A DNA stretch of 64,000 nt from Maricaulis sp. (GCF_017642925.1 NZ_JAEPOL010000004.1:62001-126000); one strand, 5' to 3'; shown: positions 1 to 9,125, counted from the stretch's first letter. The notes: a model not told the origin generated them from the sequence alone. Numbers and translations are program-made.

Positions 1-156
1 ATCGACCGCCAGTACGAGTTCGAGATCGACCATCTCGCGGCCATCCTCGGCGTACTGGATCTCGCGGGTATACCAGTCGGGTGTCGCGGCAAGATTGCCG
101 CCGGTCAGACAAAGGACGGCCAGGATCGAAAGGCCCGTCCGGACGGCAAGTCTCAT
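1..156 (-). CDS. DUF1194 (VWA-like) secreted protein, N-terminal fragment
   Basis: The reverse strand is open from an ATG at 156 to the window edge, giving 52 codons. The product starts with a signal peptide-like stretch (MRLAVRTGLSILAVLCLTG) and reaches a DLELVLAVD motif, the same motif that opens the domain of the upstream neighbour. Its ATG overlaps that neighbour's TGA (ATGA), so the two are probably translationally coupled paralogs. DUF1194 proteins resemble von Willebrand A domains exported to the periplasm; their role is not established. The rest of the gene lies outside the window. Confidence 0.75.
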   Translation of the reverse strand, partial: MRLAVRTGLSILAVLCLTGGNLAATPDWYTREIQYAEDGREMVDLELVLAVD

Positions 157-947
157 GGCGCCAGACCCGTTTCCGACACGTTCGCGGGACGGGCCGGATC
201 ACGGCCCAGCTCTTCCGGCGACGGCAGCGCCCCCGCGATCTCGATCACCAGCTTGCGCAGGATCGCCTCGCGGAATTCGGCTTCGGTGCGGGCGGGCAGG
301 ACGAAAGCACCGGGTCCGGTGATGACGTTTTCCTCGAAATAGCCGTCGAGATTCATCTCGACGGGCCGCACCCAGCGGCCATTGCCGGTGGAGATCACCG
401 GCAGACCGTTGACCACCACGCCGGCCGCATCAGCACGGGCCCGCGCCTGCTCCAGCGGCAGGCCCTGGTTTTGCGGCCCGTCGCCGGAGATATCGATGAT
501 GCGGCGGGGAGCCGAGTGCGCATTGCTCTCGATACGCTGCACACTGTCAGCGATCGCTGCACCGATGGCGGTGTAGTGGCCGCGTTCCAGCGGGGCAGCC
601 GCCACGCGGGCAGCAAACTCCAGCGCGTCTTCCTCGCTGGCGATCACGGTCCAGTCGGCCGCGGCTCGCTGGAAACCGCTGTCGGCCCATTCCACATAGG
701 TCACGGCGATCCGGCCCAGAGGCCCGCCCTGGATCGAGCGGATCACATCCTCCGAGGCCAGGGCTGCAACATAGCCTTCGCGCTGGCGGCGTGCCTCCTC
801 CTCGTCAACGGAATAGGAGATGTCGACGGCGAGCACGAGCTCGACATCCACGTCGTAATCATAGGTGAAATCGTCGTACTGCGCGCTGGCGCCAGCCGCG
901 AAAAGGGCCGCTGCCGCGACCCCGAAGCATACCCCGAACCCTGTCAT
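153..947 (-). CDS. DUF1194 domain-containing exported protein (VWA-like)
   Basis: A 264-residue protein. The ATG at 947 was chosen because it is followed directly by a signal peptide ending near AAGASAQ; the open frame upstream has no export signal. After cleavage comes VELVLAVDISYSVDEEE, a DxSxS-type MIDAS motif, then the DUF1194 body with RRIIDISGDGPQNQG and a conserved C-terminal region (ITGPGAFV). Such proteins are predicted periplasmic metal-binding VWA proteins of unknown partner. It is followed without a gap by a second DUF1194 gene. The family assignment is good; the function is unknown. Confidence 0.8.
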   Translation of the reverse strand: MTGFGVCFGVAAAALFAAGASAQYDDFTYDYDVDVELVLAVDISYSVDEEEARRQREGYVAALASEDVIRSIQGGPLGRIAVTYVEWADSGFQRAAADWTVIASEEDALEFAARVAAAPLERGHYTAIGAAIADSVQRIESNAHSAPRRIIDISGDGPQNQGLPLEQARARADAAGVVVNGLPVISTGNGRWVRPVEMNLDGYFEENVITGPGAFVLPARTEAEFREAILRKLVIEIAGALPSPEELGRDPARPANVSETGLAP

Positions 948-1005
948 GGCGCGCACACTATGAAGGCTTTGCGGCGCGAACAACTGACGATGTGGTAAGC
1001 TTCGC

Positions 1006-1635
1006 TCACGCTGTGCGCCGCAAGCCCGCCAGCAAGCCACCGACAGCGATCTGGCACACGCCGCACACGCGCTCGCGCCAGACAAGACCCGCCGGTCCGC
1101 GCACAAAGGCCCCGCCCGTCGCCCCCAACGCGGCATAGCCGGCCAGAATCGGCAGTTCAGTGCCGTGCATGATGGCCAGCATCAGAAGATAGTCGGAGCC
1201 GCCAGTCTGCCCCGGAATGATGAATTGCGGCAGCAGAGCGCCAAAGAACAGCACCGATTTGGGATTGCCCAGCTGCTTGACCAGGCCCTGGGTAAAGGCC
1301 GGTCCGGCCAGCTCCGCCACCGTTGCCGGCTGCGGCCGGGCTGCCACCTTGCGGGCATTGCGCAGGGTCGAGACCCCCAGCCAGACGAGGTAGGCCGCCC
1401 CCGCCCACTTGATCACCGTAAACAGCAGGGCCGAGCTGACGAGGACCGCCCCCAATCCGAAAACCGACAGCGCGAAATAGATCGTATTGCCCGCAAGCAC
1501 GCCGGCCGCCGTCGCCACGCCCGCCCAGAAACCGCGTGCCATGCCCTGGGTGGAAACCAGCAGCACGGCCGGCCCCGGGCTCAGCGACATGGCGATGTGC
1601 ATGCCCGTGAAGGCAAGGATGAGTTCGGGTGTCAT
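1006..1635 (-). CDS. LysE/RhtB family amino-acid exporter
   Basis: A 209-residue inner-membrane protein with about six hydrophobic segments. The N-terminal MTPELILAFTGMHIAMSLSPGPA stretch holds the LysE/RhtB signature (SPGPAVLLV, then QGMARGFWAGV). The length is typical of the family, whose members export amino acids or homoserine lactone-like compounds by proton antiport. The ATG at 1635 is preferred over an upstream in-frame start because the family motif begins right after it. The substrate cannot be told from the sequence. It runs in the same direction as the DUF1194 pair but has its own unit. Confidence 0.85.
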   Translation of the reverse strand: MTPELILAFTGMHIAMSLSPGPAVLLVSTQGMARGFWAGVATAAGVLAGNTIYFALSVFGLGAVLVSSALLFTVIKWAGAAYLVWLGVSTLRNARKVAARPQPATVAELAGPAFTQGLVKQLGNPKSVLFFGALLPQFIIPGQTGGSDYLLMLAIMHGTELPILAGYAALGATGGAFVRGPAGLVWRERVCGVCQIAVGGLLAGLRRTA

Positions 1636-1880
1636 GCGGCGCTCCGGCACGGTGGAGCGTTTCACCTAGGGCAGGTGTCAGCGCCAGTACACGTCCCGAC
1701 CGGACCGGATGCCACAAACACGCCCGTCTGCATGCTACGGCAGCAGACCTGCCTCACCAGGAGGCAAGCCCGCTCGCCGGTTCGATTCGCCCCGGCGCGC
1801 GCACTGATATAGATTGGTTAACGAGAGTGGAAACGGGTGCATCGCCAGTGCTGCGGGGCATGGGGAAACCGGGGGAGTTC

Positions 1881-2939
1881 ATGTTCGATATTATTACCGG
1901 ACTCGGTGTGACCGGCTGGACCGGCATTGCCCTGATCTGCGCCTTGCTGGTCAGCCTGGCAGCCTGGCAGAACAGCCGTCATGCCGAGCGGGAAGACGAG
2001 CGGGATGCGCATGAACGCGCCGGGACCGCGAGCCGGTCTGCCCCCTCGAGCAGCACCGCCGCCGCGCCCCGCCCCGCTGCAGCCACCGCTACCGCCCGCA
2101 CGATACAGACGCCGCCGCGCCCGGATCCCCTGCCCGCCAGTCAGCGCAGCGCGCCCGGCAATGGCGGCGACGACAATCTGTCACCCTATGAAGCCTACAG
2201 GGCCATGATCGACAAGCGGGTGCAGGACTTCGCCCGGTCCCGCGGCAGTCTCGTCCTGCCGATCGTGCATCATGAGGTGGACGAGTATATCGACACCGAC
2301 ACGGCCATCGAAGCGATCGACCTGATCCGCCACGCGCCGGACAATGCGCCGATCGATATTGTCCTGCACACACCGGGCGGGATCGCTTCGGCGACCCAGC
2401 AGATCCTGCATGCGCTGAAACACCATCCCGGCCGCAAGACGGCTTTCGTGCCCTATCGTGCGAAGTCGGCGGGCACGATGATTGCCCTGGCTTGCGACGA
2501 GATCGTCATGGGCACAAGTGCCGTGCTGGGTCCGATCGATCCGCAATATGCCTGGATGCCTGCGCCGATCCTGGCGGCGCTGACCGAACACAAATCGGCC
2601 GACCGCGTCAGCGACGAGATGCTGATCCTCTCGAAGATGGCCCAGCAGGCCGTCGACGAGGCCCGGCGGTTTTCCTGCGACTATGTCAACGACGCTCACA
2701 AGCAGGACGGCACGTGTGCGCTGACCAACGACCTGATCGGCGGCGGGCGCAATCATGACTATCCGATCCTGCCGCACGAGGCCGCCAGCTTCGGACTGAA
2801 TATCTCGACGGCGATGCCGGAAGCCGCTTTCGGCATCTGCCAGCCGCCGCCGAAGGACGATCCCGTGCTGATTGTGTCGATGATGAACAGCCAGCCTGAA
2901 CGCGATGGCGGAGCGCCGGTCGCTCCGGTCTTCCGCTGA
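1881..2939 (+). CDS. SppA/ClpP-fold serine protease-like membrane protein (SDH_sah family)
   Basis: A 352-residue protein with one N-terminal membrane segment (residues about 7-27), a low-complexity Ala/Pro linker and a C-terminal ClpP/crotonase-fold domain. Seen motifs are DIVLHTPGGIAS, followed by KSAGTMIALACDEIVMG, with the Ser of KSAGT in the nucleophile position expected for SppA-like serine proteases. The family (serine dehydrogenase proteinase, SDH_sah) is common in alphaproteobacteria; its substrates are poorly known. The ATG at 1881 has a GGGGGAG just upstream; an ATG at 1860 is also in frame. The gene stands alone ahead of rpmJ. Confidence 0.75.
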   Translation: MFDIITGLGVTGWTGIALICALLVSLAAWQNSRHAEREDERDAHERAGTASRSAPSSSTAAAPRPAAATATARTIQTPPRPDPLPASQRSAPGNGGDDNLSPYEAYRAMIDKRVQDFARSRGSLVLPIVHHEVDEYIDTDTAIEAIDLIRHAPDNAPIDIVLHTPGGIASATQQILHALKHHPGRKTAFVPYRAKSAGTMIALACDEIVMGTSAVLGPIDPQYAWMPAPILAALTEHKSADRVSDEMLILSKMAQQAVDEARRFSCDYVNDAHKQDGTCALTNDLIGGGRNHDYPILPHEAASFGLNISTAMPEAAFGICQPPPKDDPVLIVSMMNSQPERDGGAPVAPVFR

Positions 2940-2976
2940 GCCCCGCGTCAGGCGCAGATCGAGCGCACAGACGATG

Positions 2977-3005
2977 TTGACAGGACGCTTTGGCTCCCGT
3001 ATCTC
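2977..3005 (+). promoter_or_regulatory. Probable sigma-70-type promoter of rpmJ
   Basis: TTGACA at 2977-2982 is a perfect -35 box. It is followed after 17 bases by TATCTC (3000-3005) as a weaker -10 box. The start of rpmJ lies 44 bases further on. This is a motif call only; no transcript data support it. Confidence 0.5.
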
Positions 3006-3048
3006 CCGCGCTCCTTTTTAACACGCTTACCAACGTGAAGGCCGAACG

Positions 3049-3174
3049 ATGAAAGTCCGCAGCTCGATCAAATCGCTGAAGAACCGCCACCGCGATTGCC
3101 AGGTCGTGAAGCGCCGTGGCCGTATCTACGTCATCAACAAGACCGATCCGCGCTTCAAGGCTCGCGCCGGCTAG
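3049..3174 (+). CDS. rpmJ: 50S ribosomal protein L36
   Basis: A 41-codon gene. The product begins [17 protein letters not shown] and ends with the family signature [14 protein letters not shown]. It has only one cysteine, so it is the zinc-independent L36 form common in alphaproteobacteria. L36 binds 23S rRNA near the GTPase-associated centre of the large subunit. A TTGACA promoter lies upstream and a hairpin with a T tract follows at 3234-3266, so it looks monocistronic. The identity is certain from the sequence. Confidence 0.96.
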   Translation: MKVRSSIKSLKNRHRDCQVVKRRGRIYVINKTDPRFKARAG

Positions 3175-3233
3175 CCGGCTGCTGCCGGACCTGCCCGCAG
3201 GTTCCAGCGCGCCCATATCGACTTGTCGCCTAG

Positions 3234-3266
3234 CCCGTGCACCCAGGTGCGCGGGTTTTGCGTTTT
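3234..3266 (+). terminator. Rho-independent terminator of rpmJ
   Basis: A nine-base-pair stem, CCCGTGCAC (3234-3242) with GTGCGCGGG (3247-3255) and one G-U pair, closes a four-base loop and is followed by TTTTGCGTTTT. The T tract ends two bases before the GGAGG ribosome binding site of the next gene, which is unusually tight. Confidence 0.7.
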
Positions 3267-3278
3267 GGAGGCACCAGC

Positions 3279-3884
3279 ATGACGACCAAAGCCGTCCTGT
3301 GGGATCTGGGCAATGTCCTTCTCGACTGGTCCCCGCGCCGCTTCTACGAAAAACTCTTCCGCACGCCTGAGGAAGTCGACCACTTCCTGGGCGAGGTCTG
3401 CACGATGGACTGGCATGCGGCGCATGACCGCGGCGTGCCCATGGCCGAGAATCGCGAGCCCCTGATCGCAAAATATCCCCACTACGAAGACGCGATCCGC
3501 GCCTGGGAAACCGGCCTGGACCGCATGCTCGACGGCAGTGTTCCGGGCACGGACATCGTCATGGACACGCTGGCCGAACGCGGGGTGCCGCAATACGCGC
3601 TCACCAACCTGCCGGCAGAATGGGTGGAACCGGTCAACATGCTCTACCCGCAGATGGCGCACATGAAGGACGTCATCGTCTCGGCCCATGAAGGCGTCAT
3701 CAAGCCGGACCGCCGGATCTACGAGATCACGGCCATGCGCTTGCCCTTCGCGCCTGAGGAGGTCGTGTTCTTCGATGATCGTGAGAACAATGTCACCGCA
3801 GCGCGCGAATTCGGCTTTGACGCCGAAGTGTTCCGGGGTGAAGGCCCGCTGAAAACCGCCCTTGCAGCCCGCGGACTGCTCTGA
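3279..3884 (+). CDS. HAD superfamily phosphatase (YihX-like)
   Basis: A 201-residue cytosolic hydrolase. Motif I is LWDLGNVLLDW, the D-x-G-N variant found in YihX-type sugar-phosphate phosphatases. Motif II is ALTNL, motif III the Lys in HEGVIKPDRRIYE, and motif IV VVFFDDRENNV. The cap region (about residues 16-85) is helical, as in HAD subfamily IA. The ATG at 3279 is preceded by GGAGG. YihX of E. coli acts on alpha-glucose-1-phosphate; the substrate here is unknown. The rpmJ terminator sits directly in front of its ribosome binding site. Confidence 0.85.
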   Translation: MTTKAVLWDLGNVLLDWSPRRFYEKLFRTPEEVDHFLGEVCTMDWHAAHDRGVPMAENREPLIAKYPHYEDAIRAWETGLDRMLDGSVPGTDIVMDTLAERGVPQYALTNLPAEWVEPVNMLYPQMAHMKDVIVSAHEGVIKPDRRIYEITAMRLPFAPEEVVFFDDRENNVTAAREFGFDAEVFRGEGPLKTALAARGLL

Positions 3885-4055
3885 TCGGCCAGACCTGCGC
3901 CGCACCGCCGCACCAAATGCTGCATCTGCGCACTATTCACCTCGCATCCTTTCGCCTTTAATGCGTACCCAGTCATCGAAAGCGGGAAGTCCGGCGTAAG
4001 ACCGGGTACCGCATTCGTTCGGGAAAGCGGTCGAAAAGGGCGCGAGGAGACAAGC

Positions 4056-5237
4056 ATGGACCTGAATTTCACCCCGGAGGAGGAGGCCTTCCGCGAGGAA
4101 GTGCGCACATTCCTCAAGGACAATCTGTCCGAGGACCTAGCCACCAAGGTTCGCAATGGGCGCGAACTGAACAAGCAGGATATCGAGAGCTGGCACGCTC
4201 TGCTGCAGACCCGCAGCTGGCTGGCGGCAACCTGGCCGGAAGAATATGGCGGCCCCGGCTGGAATGCCGTGCAGCGTCACATCTTCGAGGAAGAATGCGC
4301 CTTCGCGAACGCGCCGCGCATTGTCCCGTTCGGCCTGGGCATGCTGGGTCCGGTGCTGATCAAGTTCGGCACCGAGGAACAGAAGAAGACGATCCTGCCG
4401 CGCATCCTGTCCGGCGAGGACTGGTGGTGCCAGGGCTATTCCGAGCCCGGCGCCGGCTCCGACCTGGCGAGCCTGAAGACCCGCGCCGTGCGCGATGGCG
4501 ACGACTACATCATCAATGGTCAGAAGACCTGGACCACGCTGGGCCAGTTCGCCGACAAGATTTTCTGCCTCGTGCGCACCTCGACCGAGGGCAAGCCGCA
4601 GCAGGGCATCTCCTTCGTGCTGGTGGACCTGAAGACGCCCGGGATCGAGATGCGGCCGATCAAGCTGATCGAAGGCGGCTATGAGGTGAACGAGGTCTTC
4701 TTCACCGATGTCCGCGTGCCGGTCTCCAATCGCGTCGGCGAGGAGAATCAGGGCTGGACGATCGCGAAGTATCTCCTGGGCCACGAGCGCACCAATATCG
4801 CCGGTGTGGGCGCGTCGACCGAGGCGCTGAACCAGCTCAAGGCGCTGGGCCGCAAGGTGAAGCGTTATGGCAAACCGCTAGCGGCCGATCCGCTGTTCGC
4901 GGCCAGGGTCGCCGAGGTCGAGATCGATCTGGAAGCCATGCGCATGACCAATCTGCGCATGCTGTTCGGCACGTCTGACGCCCAAGGCTCGGTGTCTTCG
5001 ATGCTGAAGATCAAGGGCACGGTGATCCGCCAGGAGATCAACGATCTCGCTCGCCGTGCACTGGGCCCGGCCGCCTCGCCCTTCCCATCCGAAGACGTGA
5101 TCGGCAATTACGGCATCGCGCCGCCGGAAGCGGCCGCGAACGCTGCCAACTATTTCAACAATCGCAAGCTTTCGATCTTTGGCGGATCGAACGAGATCCA
5201 GCGCAACATCATCGCCAAAGAGACGTTCGGAGCCTGA
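4056..5237 (+). CDS. Acyl-CoA dehydrogenase, first subunit of an adjacent pair
   Basis: A 393-residue FAD-dependent acyl-CoA dehydrogenase: N-terminal helical domain, flavin-binding beta domain with GYSEPGAGSDLAS and INGQKTWTT, and a C-terminal helical domain. The C-terminal motif reads IFGGSNEIQRNII, so the Glu that acts as base in medium-chain enzymes (YEGT) is replaced by Gly. A second dehydrogenase gene starts four bases after its stop. Such pairs form alpha2beta2 enzymes in actinobacterial steroid and CoA-thioester catabolism; that this pair does so is an inference. Predicted role: alpha,beta-desaturation of a branched or cyclic acyl-CoA. Confidence 0.88.
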   Translation: MDLNFTPEEEAFREEVRTFLKDNLSEDLATKVRNGRELNKQDIESWHALLQTRSWLAATWPEEYGGPGWNAVQRHIFEEECAFANAPRIVPFGLGMLGPVLIKFGTEEQKKTILPRILSGEDWWCQGYSEPGAGSDLASLKTRAVRDGDDYIINGQKTWTTLGQFADKIFCLVRTSTEGKPQQGISFVLVDLKTPGIEMRPIKLIEGGYEVNEVFFTDVRVPVSNRVGEENQGWTIAKYLLGHERTNIAGVGASTEALNQLKALGRKVKRYGKPLAADPLFAARVAEVEIDLEAMRMTNLRMLFGTSDAQGSVSSMLKIKGTVIRQEINDLARRALGPAASPFPSEDVIGNYGIAPPEAAANAANYFNNRKLSIFGGSNEIQRNIIAKETFGA

Positions 5238-5240
5238 TCC

Positions 5241-6317
5241 ATGGATTTCACACCGACAGACGACCGCCGGATGATCGCGGACAGCCTGCGCCGCTTCCTG
5301 TCCGATACCTATCCGATCGAGCACCGCAACAAGGTCGCCTATGACGGGGCGTTCCACGATCCGGACGGCTGGGCCGGGCTTGCCGAGCTGGGCATCATGG
5401 GCGCGCTGGTCTCCGAGGATGATGGCGGATTCGGCGGCGCCGGCTTCGACATCACGACCGTGTTCGAGGAAATGGGTCGCAAGATCTGCCCGGAACCGCT
5501 TCTGGCCAACCTCATGGCGCTGCGCCTCTACGCCGCCTTCGGCAAGTCCGAGCGGATCGAGGCCATTGTCGCAGGTTCGGAACGTGCAGCCTTTGCTTTC
5601 GACGAAAGCGACAGCTTCGGCGATCTGGGCGAGATTTCCACCACATTCGAGGGCGGCAAGCTGACCGGTCGCAAGACCGTGGTCTATGGCGGCCAGGCTG
5701 CCGACTGGATCCTGGTTGCAGCAAAGTCCGGCGGCAAGCTGGGGCTCTACGAGGTCAAGGCGTCCGACGCCGAAGTCCTCGCCTATCCGATGATCGACGG
5801 CGGCGGTGCCGCAGAGATCGTGCTCGACGGCACCCCGTCCGAATGCATTGCAGAAGAGGCCACGGACGCCATCGAAGCCGCGCTCGACGCCGGCCGCCTG
5901 GCCCTGTGCGCCGAAGCGGTGGGCGCGATGGATGTGCTCAAGGAGATGACGCGCGACTATCTCATGCAGCGTCAGCAGTTCGGCCGCCCGATCGCGCTCT
6001 TCCAGGCACTGCAGCATCGCCTCGTCGATTTCTCCATCGAGATCGAACAGGCTCGCTCCATCGTCATCCATGCCGGCGGCAAGTTCGAGACGGAAGAACG
6101 CGCCCTGGCTGTGGCCAAGGCGAAGAACCTGATCGGCCGGGCCGGCAAGCTGGTCGCCGAAGAAGCCGTGCAGATGCATGGCGGCATCGGTATGACCTGG
6201 GAATATGCCGGTTCGCACTATGCCAAGCGCCTGATCATGATCGACCACCAGCTGGGCGATACGGAAGATCAGCTGCGCAAGGTGATGGCGCTGACGGATA
6301 TCTCATCGGCCGCCTGA
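5241..6317 (+). CDS. Acyl-CoA dehydrogenase, second subunit of the pair
   Basis: A 358-residue acyl-CoA dehydrogenase, shorter and more divergent than its partner. It keeps the C-terminal features RQQFGRPIALFQALQHRL and QMHGGIGMTWEYAGSHYAKR. The middle beta domain is reduced and lacks the usual flavin-binding motif, as in the beta subunits of heteromeric dehydrogenases. It starts three bases after the previous stop codon, so the two genes are co-translated, and a strong terminator follows at 6343. The pathway cannot be named because no other catabolic gene is adjacent. Confidence 0.85.
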   Translation: MDFTPTDDRRMIADSLRRFLSDTYPIEHRNKVAYDGAFHDPDGWAGLAELGIMGALVSEDDGGFGGAGFDITTVFEEMGRKICPEPLLANLMALRLYAAFGKSERIEAIVAGSERAAFAFDESDSFGDLGEISTTFEGGKLTGRKTVVYGGQAADWILVAAKSGGKLGLYEVKASDAEVLAYPMIDGGGAAEIVLDGTPSECIAEEATDAIEAALDAGRLALCAEAVGAMDVLKEMTRDYLMQRQQFGRPIALFQALQHRLVDFSIEIEQARSIVIHAGGKFETEERALAVAKAKNLIGRAGKLVAEEAVQMHGGIGMTWEYAGSHYAKRLIMIDHQLGDTEDQLRKVMALTDISSAA

Positions 6318-6342
6318 CACGACTGCGGAGCGTCTTGCCTGA

Positions 6343-6375
6343 CAGGCCGCGGCCCTCGCCGCGGCCTGTTTCATT
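6343..6375 (+). terminator. Rho-independent terminator of the acyl-CoA dehydrogenase operon
   Basis: A perfect ten-base-pair stem, CAGGCCGCGG (6343-6352) with CCGCGGCCTG (6359-6368), has a six-base loop and is followed by TTTCATTTT. Confidence 0.85.
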
Positions 6376-6482
6376 TTGTCCGGACACACTGGATTTCACG
6401 ACTCCCGCTCAGCGTGTACGGGATTGTGAAATCACCGAATCGACGGCCTAATTCCCGATCGGACGGGGAGGCCGATCCGGGC

Positions 6483-9125
6483 ATGAATGAAAACATGAAA
6501 GCTGCCGGCGTCGGCCTGGCCTGCTTGGTGCTGGGCGAGTTGGCACTTCTTCTCTCGGTACCGCCGGGCTTCTTTGTGCCCGTCTGGCCCGCCGCTGGCA
6601 TCGCCGTGGCAGCAACCGCGATGTGGGGCCGGCGCATGCTGGTTCCGGTCGGTCTTGCCACGCTGATTGTGGCCGCCGATCTGGCCCTGCGCCATTTCCA
6701 CACGACACCGGGGGAAGCCGCAGTCTTCGCCCTGTGCGCGGCAACCGGCTCGATCCTGCAGGGCGAGGTCGGTCTGCGCGTTCTGCGCCGTATCAGCCCG
6801 GACCGGAAATGGACGCTGGAAACCGGCCGCGAGATCCTGCTGGTCACTGCAGTAGCCGGTCCGCTGGCGGCGATCCCGATGGCTCTTGCCTTTCCGGTCG
6901 GGGTCAGCCTGGCAGGTCTGGAGCCCGCTTTCAGCAACGCCCCTGTCTATCTGAAGTCCTGGCTGTCGAGTGCCATCGGAATTGTCCTGGTGACGCCGCT
7001 GGCGCTGCTGCTGGCAGAACCGGAGCAGATCAGCCGCCGACGGAAGCTGGCCGTTGTGATACCGGCAGCAATCCTCCTGGCCATCGCCATGACGGTATTC
7101 ATTTTCAGCCGGGCCGACGGCGTGAACGACCGGCGGGAAGCCTTCGCGAGCCTGGTCGCGAGAGACCAGCAAGCGATCACCGAGACCCTTGACCGGCTGC
7201 GGCATCGCCTGACCCAGCTGGGCGGACTGTTCGCAGCATCGGAGACCGTGACGGAAGACGAGTTCGACGTCTTCGTGTCCATCGCCTTTTCCGGCAATGT
7301 TCAGGCTGAGGATGTCAGATGGGCGCCCCGCCTGTCCGATCCCGCCGACGCGGCGGAGATGGAGCATCAGGCCTTTGCCCTCGACGCTAATCGGCAGGTC
7401 CAGGTCTTCCCGCTTGCACAGAGCGGCGACGGTGTCGCAACCAGCATGACCGGGCTCGACATGCCCGGCATACTCGACGCCATTCTCGACGGTGCGCCCG
7501 TGGTCGCCCGCCGTTTCGAGCATGGCGCCCCGGTGCGAGCGGGAGAAGCAGGACCCCATGGCCATTCCCTTCTCATTGCCGCTCCGTCCTATGCAGGGCG
7601 GACCCCTCCGGCCAGCCGCGAGGAAAGGCTTCAGCAATTAAGCGGCGTGGCGCTTGGCCGGATCACGCTTTCCGCGCTCGTTGCGAACGCGATGTCCCGG
7701 CACGTTTCCGACTATCGGCTGGCGATCAATGATGTCTCGCCCGGTGACGCCCATTCCGTGCTCGGCGCTCCGGTTGCCCTGTCCCCGCTGAGTGTCGTCC
7801 ACCAGCTCGACATCGGCGGTCTTTCACTGGAGTTCGTCTACACCGCGACACCCGGATATCTCGCCCGCAACCAGGACCTCCTGTCCTGGGCCACACTGAT
7901 CACCGGGCTGGCCTTCATCACCGTGTTGAACGCGCTCACCCTGCTCAGCACCGCCCGGACCGACCTCGTCCAGCGCCTCGTCGTTCGCAAGACGGCCGAA
8001 GCGGAGAGCCTGTCGCGCAACCTCTCCCTGATTCTCGAGAACGCCGCTGACGGCATCCTGGGAATTGGCGCCGACGGTCTTGCCACCATCGTCAATCCCG
8101 CCGCCGCCCGCCTCCTGGGATACGCGCCGGAAGAACTGACAGGCACGCTCATTCACGACGTGATCCACCCGGTTGATTCCGAGGGCAGGCCGCACAGCCG
8201 CGCGGACTGCCCCATGGTTTCGGCGACACGCGAGGAGCCGGTCCGCAATGGTATCGAGCCCTTCCGCCGGCGCGACGGATCCAGTTTCACGGCCGAATTT
8301 TCCAGCGAGCCCATGCTGGACGAGCGGGGCCGTCTGCTGGGTGTCGTCACCGTGTTCCGCGACATCACCGACCGCCAGCAGGCCCAGGCCGAGCGCGAGC
8401 GTTTCATTGCCGAACTCTCCAGGGCCAACGAAGAACTGGAACGTTTCGCTTTCGCCGCGAGCCACGATCTGCAGGAGCCGTTGCGCCTGATCTCCAACTT
8501 CAATGCACTCCTGGCGCGCCGCTATGACAGTGCGCTCGACGATGCCGGGCGCAGCTATATCCAGCACTCCATCAAGGCGGCAGAACGCATGCAGGCGCTG
8601 ATCGCCGACCTGCTGGCCTATGGCCGGCTGAACTATGATTCCGAACCGCGCGAGGTGGACGTCGCGCTGGGCGACATTGCCGAGGACGCGATCCGGAACC
8701 TGCAGACCGCGATCGACAAGGCACAGGCCCGGGTCGAAATCTCGGACCTGCCCTCAATTCGCGGCAGCCGGGCCCAGCTGACCCAGCTGATGCAGAACCT
8801 GATCGGCAATGCCATCAAGTATCACCGTTCCGGCAACGCCGTTCATGTCAGCGTCGATGCGCGCGAAGAGGACGACGTCTGGCGGATCAGCGTCGCCGAC
8901 AATGGCATCGGCATTGCGCCGCAATACCGCGAACAGATTTTCCACCCCTTCAAGCGCCTGCACGCCAAGGACGAATATTCCGGCACCGGAATGGGGCTGG
9001 CGATTTGCCGAAAAATTATTGAGAGTCATGGAGGTGTGCTATGGGTGGAAGAGAGCCCGTCCGGTGGAAGCCTGTTCCTGTTCACACTGCCGAAAGCCAT
9101 CGAACCGACACATGACCAACGCTGA
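6483..9125 (+). CDS. MASE1-type membrane sensor histidine kinase with CHASE-like and PAS domains
   Basis: An 880-residue sensor kinase. Residues about 5-220 form a multi-pass membrane region of MASE1 character. An extracytoplasmic segment follows (about 230-470, CHASE-like: DVRWAPRLSD, RFEHGAPVRAG), then one more membrane helix (about 475-500). Next come a PAS domain (ILENAADGILGIGADG) and a HisKA domain with His661 in SHDLQEPLR. The HATPase domain shows NLIGNAIKYH, DNGIGI and GTGMGLAI. The SHDLQEPL kinase core is the bacteriophytochrome-like subtype that pairs with Rcp1-type regulators, and the next gene is exactly that. The ATG at 6483 has GGGGAGG upstream. The signal sensed is unknown. Confidence 0.88.
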   Translation: MNENMKAAGVGLACLVLGELALLLSVPPGFFVPVWPAAGIAVAATAMWGRRMLVPVGLATLIVAADLALRHFHTTPGEAAVFALCAATGSILQGEVGLRVLRRISPDRKWTLETGREILLVTAVAGPLAAIPMALAFPVGVSLAGLEPAFSNAPVYLKSWLSSAIGIVLVTPLALLLAEPEQISRRRKLAVVIPAAILLAIAMTVFIFSRADGVNDRREAFASLVARDQQAITETLDRLRHRLTQLGGLFAASETVTEDEFDVFVSIAFSGNVQAEDVRWAPRLSDPADAAEMEHQAFALDANRQVQVFPLAQSGDGVATSMTGLDMPGILDAILDGAPVVARRFEHGAPVRAGEAGPHGHSLLIAAPSYAGRTPPASREERLQQLSGVALGRITLSALVANAMSRHVSDYRLAINDVSPGDAHSVLGAPVALSPLSVVHQLDIGGLSLEFVYTATPGYLARNQDLLSWATLITGLAFITVLNALTLLSTARTDLVQRLVVRKTAEAESLSRNLSLILENAADGILGIGADGLATIVNPAAARLLGYAPEELTGTLIHDVIHPVDSEGRPHSRADCPMVSATREEPVRNGIEPFRRRDGSSFTAEFSSEPMLDERGRLLGVVTVFRDITDRQQAQAERERFIAELSRANEELERFAFAASHDLQEPLRLISNFNALLARRYDSALDDAGRSYIQHSIKAAERMQALIADLLAYGRLNYDSEPREVDVALGDIAEDAIRNLQTAIDKAQARVEISDLPSIRGSRAQLTQLMQNLIGNAIKYHRSGNAVHVSVDAREEDDVWRISVADNGIGIAPQYREQIFHPFKRLHAKDEYSGTGMGLAICRKIIESHGGVLWVEESPSGGSLFLFTLPKAIEPTHDQR

